A stretch of 64,000 nucleotides of DNA from Bacteroidota bacterium. Lineage in GTDB: Bacteria; Bacteroidota; Bacteroidia; UBA7662; JAIXUI01. The notes below the pieces were generated by a model. That model was not told the origin of the DNA. It did no database searches and saw only the letters and a list, made by a program, of their open reading frames with translations. Shown in pieces: positions 61,708-64,000 of the stretch. Within the stretch, counting starts at the first letter, position 1, and every line of letters begins with the position of its first letter. The stretch covers positions 1-64,000 of the forward strand of contig JAIXUI010000148.1 of assembly GCA_027484125.1 (NCBI GenBank), in the 5' to 3' direction. The position numbers were made by a program, and so were the translations under genes.

Positions 61708-63600
61708 TCCTCCCATCCACCAACGCCCAGGCATGTCGGCTCCGTTAAAATCTTGAATCGAATTATTAGATAAATTCAAACATTGTATATTGAAAATGAG
61801 TGTTTTATTTGCCTTTATATCAATCTTGGCATTAACCTGGTGAACTTCTGCTGGAAGTGAAACATTCAAAGTGCTTGAGCGAATAGAAGCGCGCTGTTTC
61901 CACAGATAATTCACGCCTACATTGATCCATTTGCTTCTCCACTGTAACTGACTATTGAGTACTTGATTCGCATGCGCAATGAGGTAAGCCGAAATCACTT
62001 GTTCTGCAGCTTCTGAGTAAACGTTTAAGTATCCTACTTTAAGAATCAATTGGTTAGAATTAGACCAGCTTTTTCGATATTCCATATCTAGCTCAAAGCC
62101 TTGGGTGTAGGTGCTTCTTAAGTTTTGAGCATAGTTGTAAGAACGGCCAGTAACTAAATTGAAGTTTCTAGGGATTTCGCTCATCGGTGTTAAGACCCAG
62201 TCAATCAGGTTGGTGCTTGCTCTCCTGAATACCGTTCCGCCAAATTTTAACCCAAAGTTTGTGTGTAAGTCTATTCCTGATTCATAACTCCAACTTCTTT
62301 CTGCTTCAAGATTCGGATTTCCGATGCTGCCACCGGCAACTAAAGATTTATTGTAATTATTGAACCGCTCGGTAAACTCAGCCGCTCTAATTCCTCTCCC
62401 AACCCCACCACGAAAGTGAAGCATGCCTTTTCTATAGGCAACAAAAAATTGGGGTAACCATTCTAGTCCATAGTTATCGTCTGCATCTGCCCTTAACCCA
62501 GTGTTTAAGGTCAGACCTTGGATTGGCGTATAAACGTGATGAACGAATATGGCGCCATGATTAGTAATGTGATTTCCTCGGTCATTAGAAAGGATAGATC
62601 GTTGGTCTGCCTGAATTCCCAGATTCAAGCGATGTTTCTTGAATTGATGGAAGTGAAGCACCTGCATGTTAGCTAACCTTGTAACATGTTCATTGGGTGT
62701 AGCAATGGGGTTAAAACGATAGAAATCAGTGGTGTATTTGAACACTGCATCAGCCACTGTACTGCTTTTTTCATCATGTTTCCAGGTTATTCGGGCTTGG
62801 TTCCACCATTGAGTCACTTGTTCCATTGCCGTATCCGATAGGAGAGAGGTGTAGAAGTTTCTTGCGCTAAAATCCCTGTAATCAGCAGAACTACGAATAC
62901 TTAGGTAAAGTTTAGGTTTAAGCTGAAATTTAGCTGAAAGACTTCCACTATTCAACCTAAAGAAGTTTCTTCTTCCATCTCTAGCCGGAAAGCCGTCACT
63001 GCTTTGTGTGCTCAATCCAGTAAAAAGTGTCGCTTTTTTCCAACCTGCGGTAGCTCCAATTTCCTGTGATTGATAACCATAATCGCCTACTTTTCCATTG
63101 AAGGTGGCTGAGTGGGTGTTATTGATGGGTTCGTTATGATTGAAAGATTTGGTGATGATATGAATAACTCCACCTACTGCATCTGGTCCATAAACGGCAG
63201 CCGCAGGGCCTTTCAGTACCTCTATTCGCTCTATCTCCGAAAGTGGTAAGGGTAAATAGCTGCTAAAATGTCCGGTCAAAGGATCATTCAATCGCATTTG
63301 ATCTAACAGAACTAAGACCTGTTGAAAGGTGCCTCCACGAATCAAAAAATTAGCTTGTGTGCCCATTGGACCGCGTTGTTGCACTTCGATTCCGCCTACA
63401 TACCTCAACAATTCATCAAAAGATTGAACAGGTAGGGCTGCAATATCTCTTGCGGTTAAGGTGAGAACTTGGTGACCTATCTCTTCTGATTTTACAGGTG
63501 TTCTCGCTGACGTTATAAAGGTTTCAGGAAGTGTTTTTCCCGATTGTCCCCATAAACCCAATGGAATGAAACAAGAAAGTAATAGTGCAATTTTTTTCAT
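61690..63600 (-). CDS. TonB-dependent receptor, BtuB-like
   Basis: 636 residues from the ATG at 63600, which opens the signal peptide MKKIALLLSCFIPLGLWGQ; a longer reading from 63639 adds 13 residues that disrupt it. Short N-terminus with no CarboxypepD domain, then a plug (FITSARTP...LPVQSFDELLRYVGGIEVQQRGPMGTQANFLIRGGTFQQVLVLLDQMRLND...GPAAAVYGPDAVGGVIHIITK) and a barrel ending in a C-terminal strand (GRWWMGGLSISL). Plug and length resemble the cobalamin receptor BtuB, but siderophore receptors are similar. A perfect -7 box lies 8 bases upstream. Confidence 0.82.
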   Translation of the reverse strand: MKKIALLLSCFIPLGLWGQSGKTLPETFITSARTPVKSEEIGHQVLTLTARDIAALPVQSFDELLRYVGGIEVQQRGPMGTQANFLIRGGTFQQVLVLLDQMRLNDPLTGHFSSYLPLPLSEIERIEVLKGPAAAVYGPDAVGGVIHIITKSFNHNEPINNTHSATFNGKVGDYGYQSQEIGATAGWKKATLFTGLSTQSSDGFPARDGRRNFFRLNSGSLSAKFQLKPKLYLSIRSSADYRDFSARNFYTSLLSDTAMEQVTQWWNQARITWKHDEKSSTVADAVFKYTTDFYRFNPIATPNEHVTRLANMQVLHFHQFKKHRLNLGIQADQRSILSNDRGNHITNHGAIFVHHVYTPIQGLTLNTGLRADADDNYGLEWLPQFFVAYRKGMLHFRGGVGRGIRAAEFTERFNNYNKSLVAGGSIGNPNLEAERSWSYESGIDLHTNFGLKFGGTVFRRASTNLIDWVLTPMSEIPRNFNLVTGRSYNYAQNLRSTYTQGFELDMEYRKSWSNSNQLILKVGYLNVYSEAAEQVISAYLIAHANQVLNSQLQWRSKWINVGVNYLWKQRASIRSSTLNVSLPAEVHQVNAKIDIKANKTLIFNIQCLNLSNNSIQDFNGADMPGRWWMGGLSISL

Positions 63601-63607
63601 GAGGGCG

Positions 63608-63615
63608 CAAAAATA
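63608..63615 (-). promoter_or_regulatory. -7 box of the BtuB-like receptor gene
   Basis: On the minus strand TATTTTTG, a perfect TAnnTTTG whose last G is 8 bases before the ATG. The divergent polX gene has its own near-match CATTTTTG (63637-63644) 5 bases before its start, so the two promoters lie back to back in a 48-base gap. Confidence 0.4.
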
Positions 63616-63648
63616 GAATCTCAGCGATTCTTTCCTCATTTTTGGGAT

Positions 63649-64000
63649 ATGCCAAAAAATACCGAATCGCTGGAATCAGCTTTTGAATTGGTTGCCAAAC
63701 TGCTTGAATTACATGATGATAATCCGTTTAAAATTAAGTCTTTTACATCAGCTGCAAGAGCTATAGATGGATTAGGTCCTCAAGCTGAAACCTTAACAGA
63801 AGAGGAATGGAAAACAGTCCCTGGTATTGGCGCTTCTCATCTCAAGCGCATTCAATCATTTAAATCGACCGGCACTTTTTCGGAACTACAGGAAATGCTT
63901 GATCTAACGCCACATGGGGTCTTAGAAATGCTCTCTATCCGTGGTCTAGGCGCTAAAAAAGTGCGGATTCTTTGGAAATCACTTGGAATAGAAACTCTTA
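63649..64000 (+). CDS. PolX-type DNA polymerase beta-like protein (3' end missing)
   Basis: The frame opens at the ATG at 63649 and runs without a stop to the window edge, giving 117 residues. They match the N-terminal helix-hairpin-helix 8-kDa-like domain of bacterial PolX: FELVAKLLELHDDNPFKIKSFTSAARAI, VPGIGASHLKRIQSF, and LSIRGLGAKKVRILWKSLGI. Full-length PolX adds a nucleotidyltransferase palm and a C-terminal PHP exonuclease domain and acts in base excision repair; these parts would lie beyond the window. A near -7 box ends 5 bases before the ATG. Confidence 0.85.
   Translation, partial: MPKNTESLESAFELVAKLLELHDDNPFKIKSFTSAARAIDGLGPQAETLTEEEWKTVPGIGASHLKRIQSFKSTGTFSELQEMLDLTPHGVLEMLSIRGLGAKKVRILWKSLGIETL

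Overview
The window is a gene-dense stretch of a Bacteroidota chromosome. The phylum call rests on several independent signs: type IX secretion (T9SS) sorting domains of both type B (first gene) and type A (56470-57999), a PorP/SprF protein, a T9SS plug protein, a TamL-type lipoprotein, DUF3822 next to rsmD and coaD, and many start-proximal promoter boxes of the Bacteroidota TAnnTTTG type. I cannot place it below phylum. There are no rRNA or tRNA genes, CRISPR arrays or insertion sequences that I can recognise, and no gene-free stretch longer than about 220 bases. Both ends cut genes: a large T9SS cargo on the left and a PolX-like DNA polymerase on the right.

Layout. 1-5841: a T9SS type B cargo made of eight Ig-like repeats, its PorP/SprF partner and an OmpA-family protein. 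5878-14856: GH3-type adenylating enzyme, dxr, rseP, an unknown secreted protein, then two SGNH hydrolases and an MBOAT acyltransferase that look like an envelope or exopolysaccharide O-acetylation unit. 14837-20180 (minus): DUF3822-rsmD-coaD and hisS-hutH-PAP2. 20219-21602: a hotdog thioesterase and a CarH-like B12-binding MerR regulator. 21595-26633 (minus): six tightly packed genes (6-TM protein, winged-helix regulator, TonB receptor, secreted helical-repeat protein, DUF4159 protein, Crp/Fnr regulator) behind a palindromic operator. 26684-32496: TamL, a SpoU methyltransferase, the T9SS plug protein, a small MerR and an M23 peptidase. 32599-40906: alaS, gatB, a TlpA-like lipoprotein, a two-component pair, a pseudouridine synthase and a GAF protein. 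40917-46831: an SbtA-type bicarbonate transporter with a striking hairpin over its start, an M16 peptidase and an S15-type hydrolase. 47056-56394: fabG, a VWA membrane protein, fur, purA, pabB, a pterin synthase, fabD, a DUF6588 protein and trhO. 56470-64000: an M43 protease, mdh, a small retropepsin-like protein, tilS, rluD, a BtuB-like receptor and polX.

Themes. Much of the window serves the envelope: T9SS cargo and machinery, TamL assembly, TonB receptors, O-acetylation and envelope peptidases. The rest is core metabolism and translation. Three signals stand out. First, a 21-bp near-perfect inverted repeat covers the sbtA start codon. Second, a -7-like box ends 4-8 bases before the start codon of at least ten genes, which suggests leaderless or near-leaderless transcripts. 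Third, three TATAAAGT half-sites sit on the -7 box of the six-gene operon, which encodes its own winged-helix regulator. A CarH-like photoreceptor with all the visible B12 ligands and a bicarbonate transporter would fit a light-exposed, aquatic lifestyle, but that is inference.
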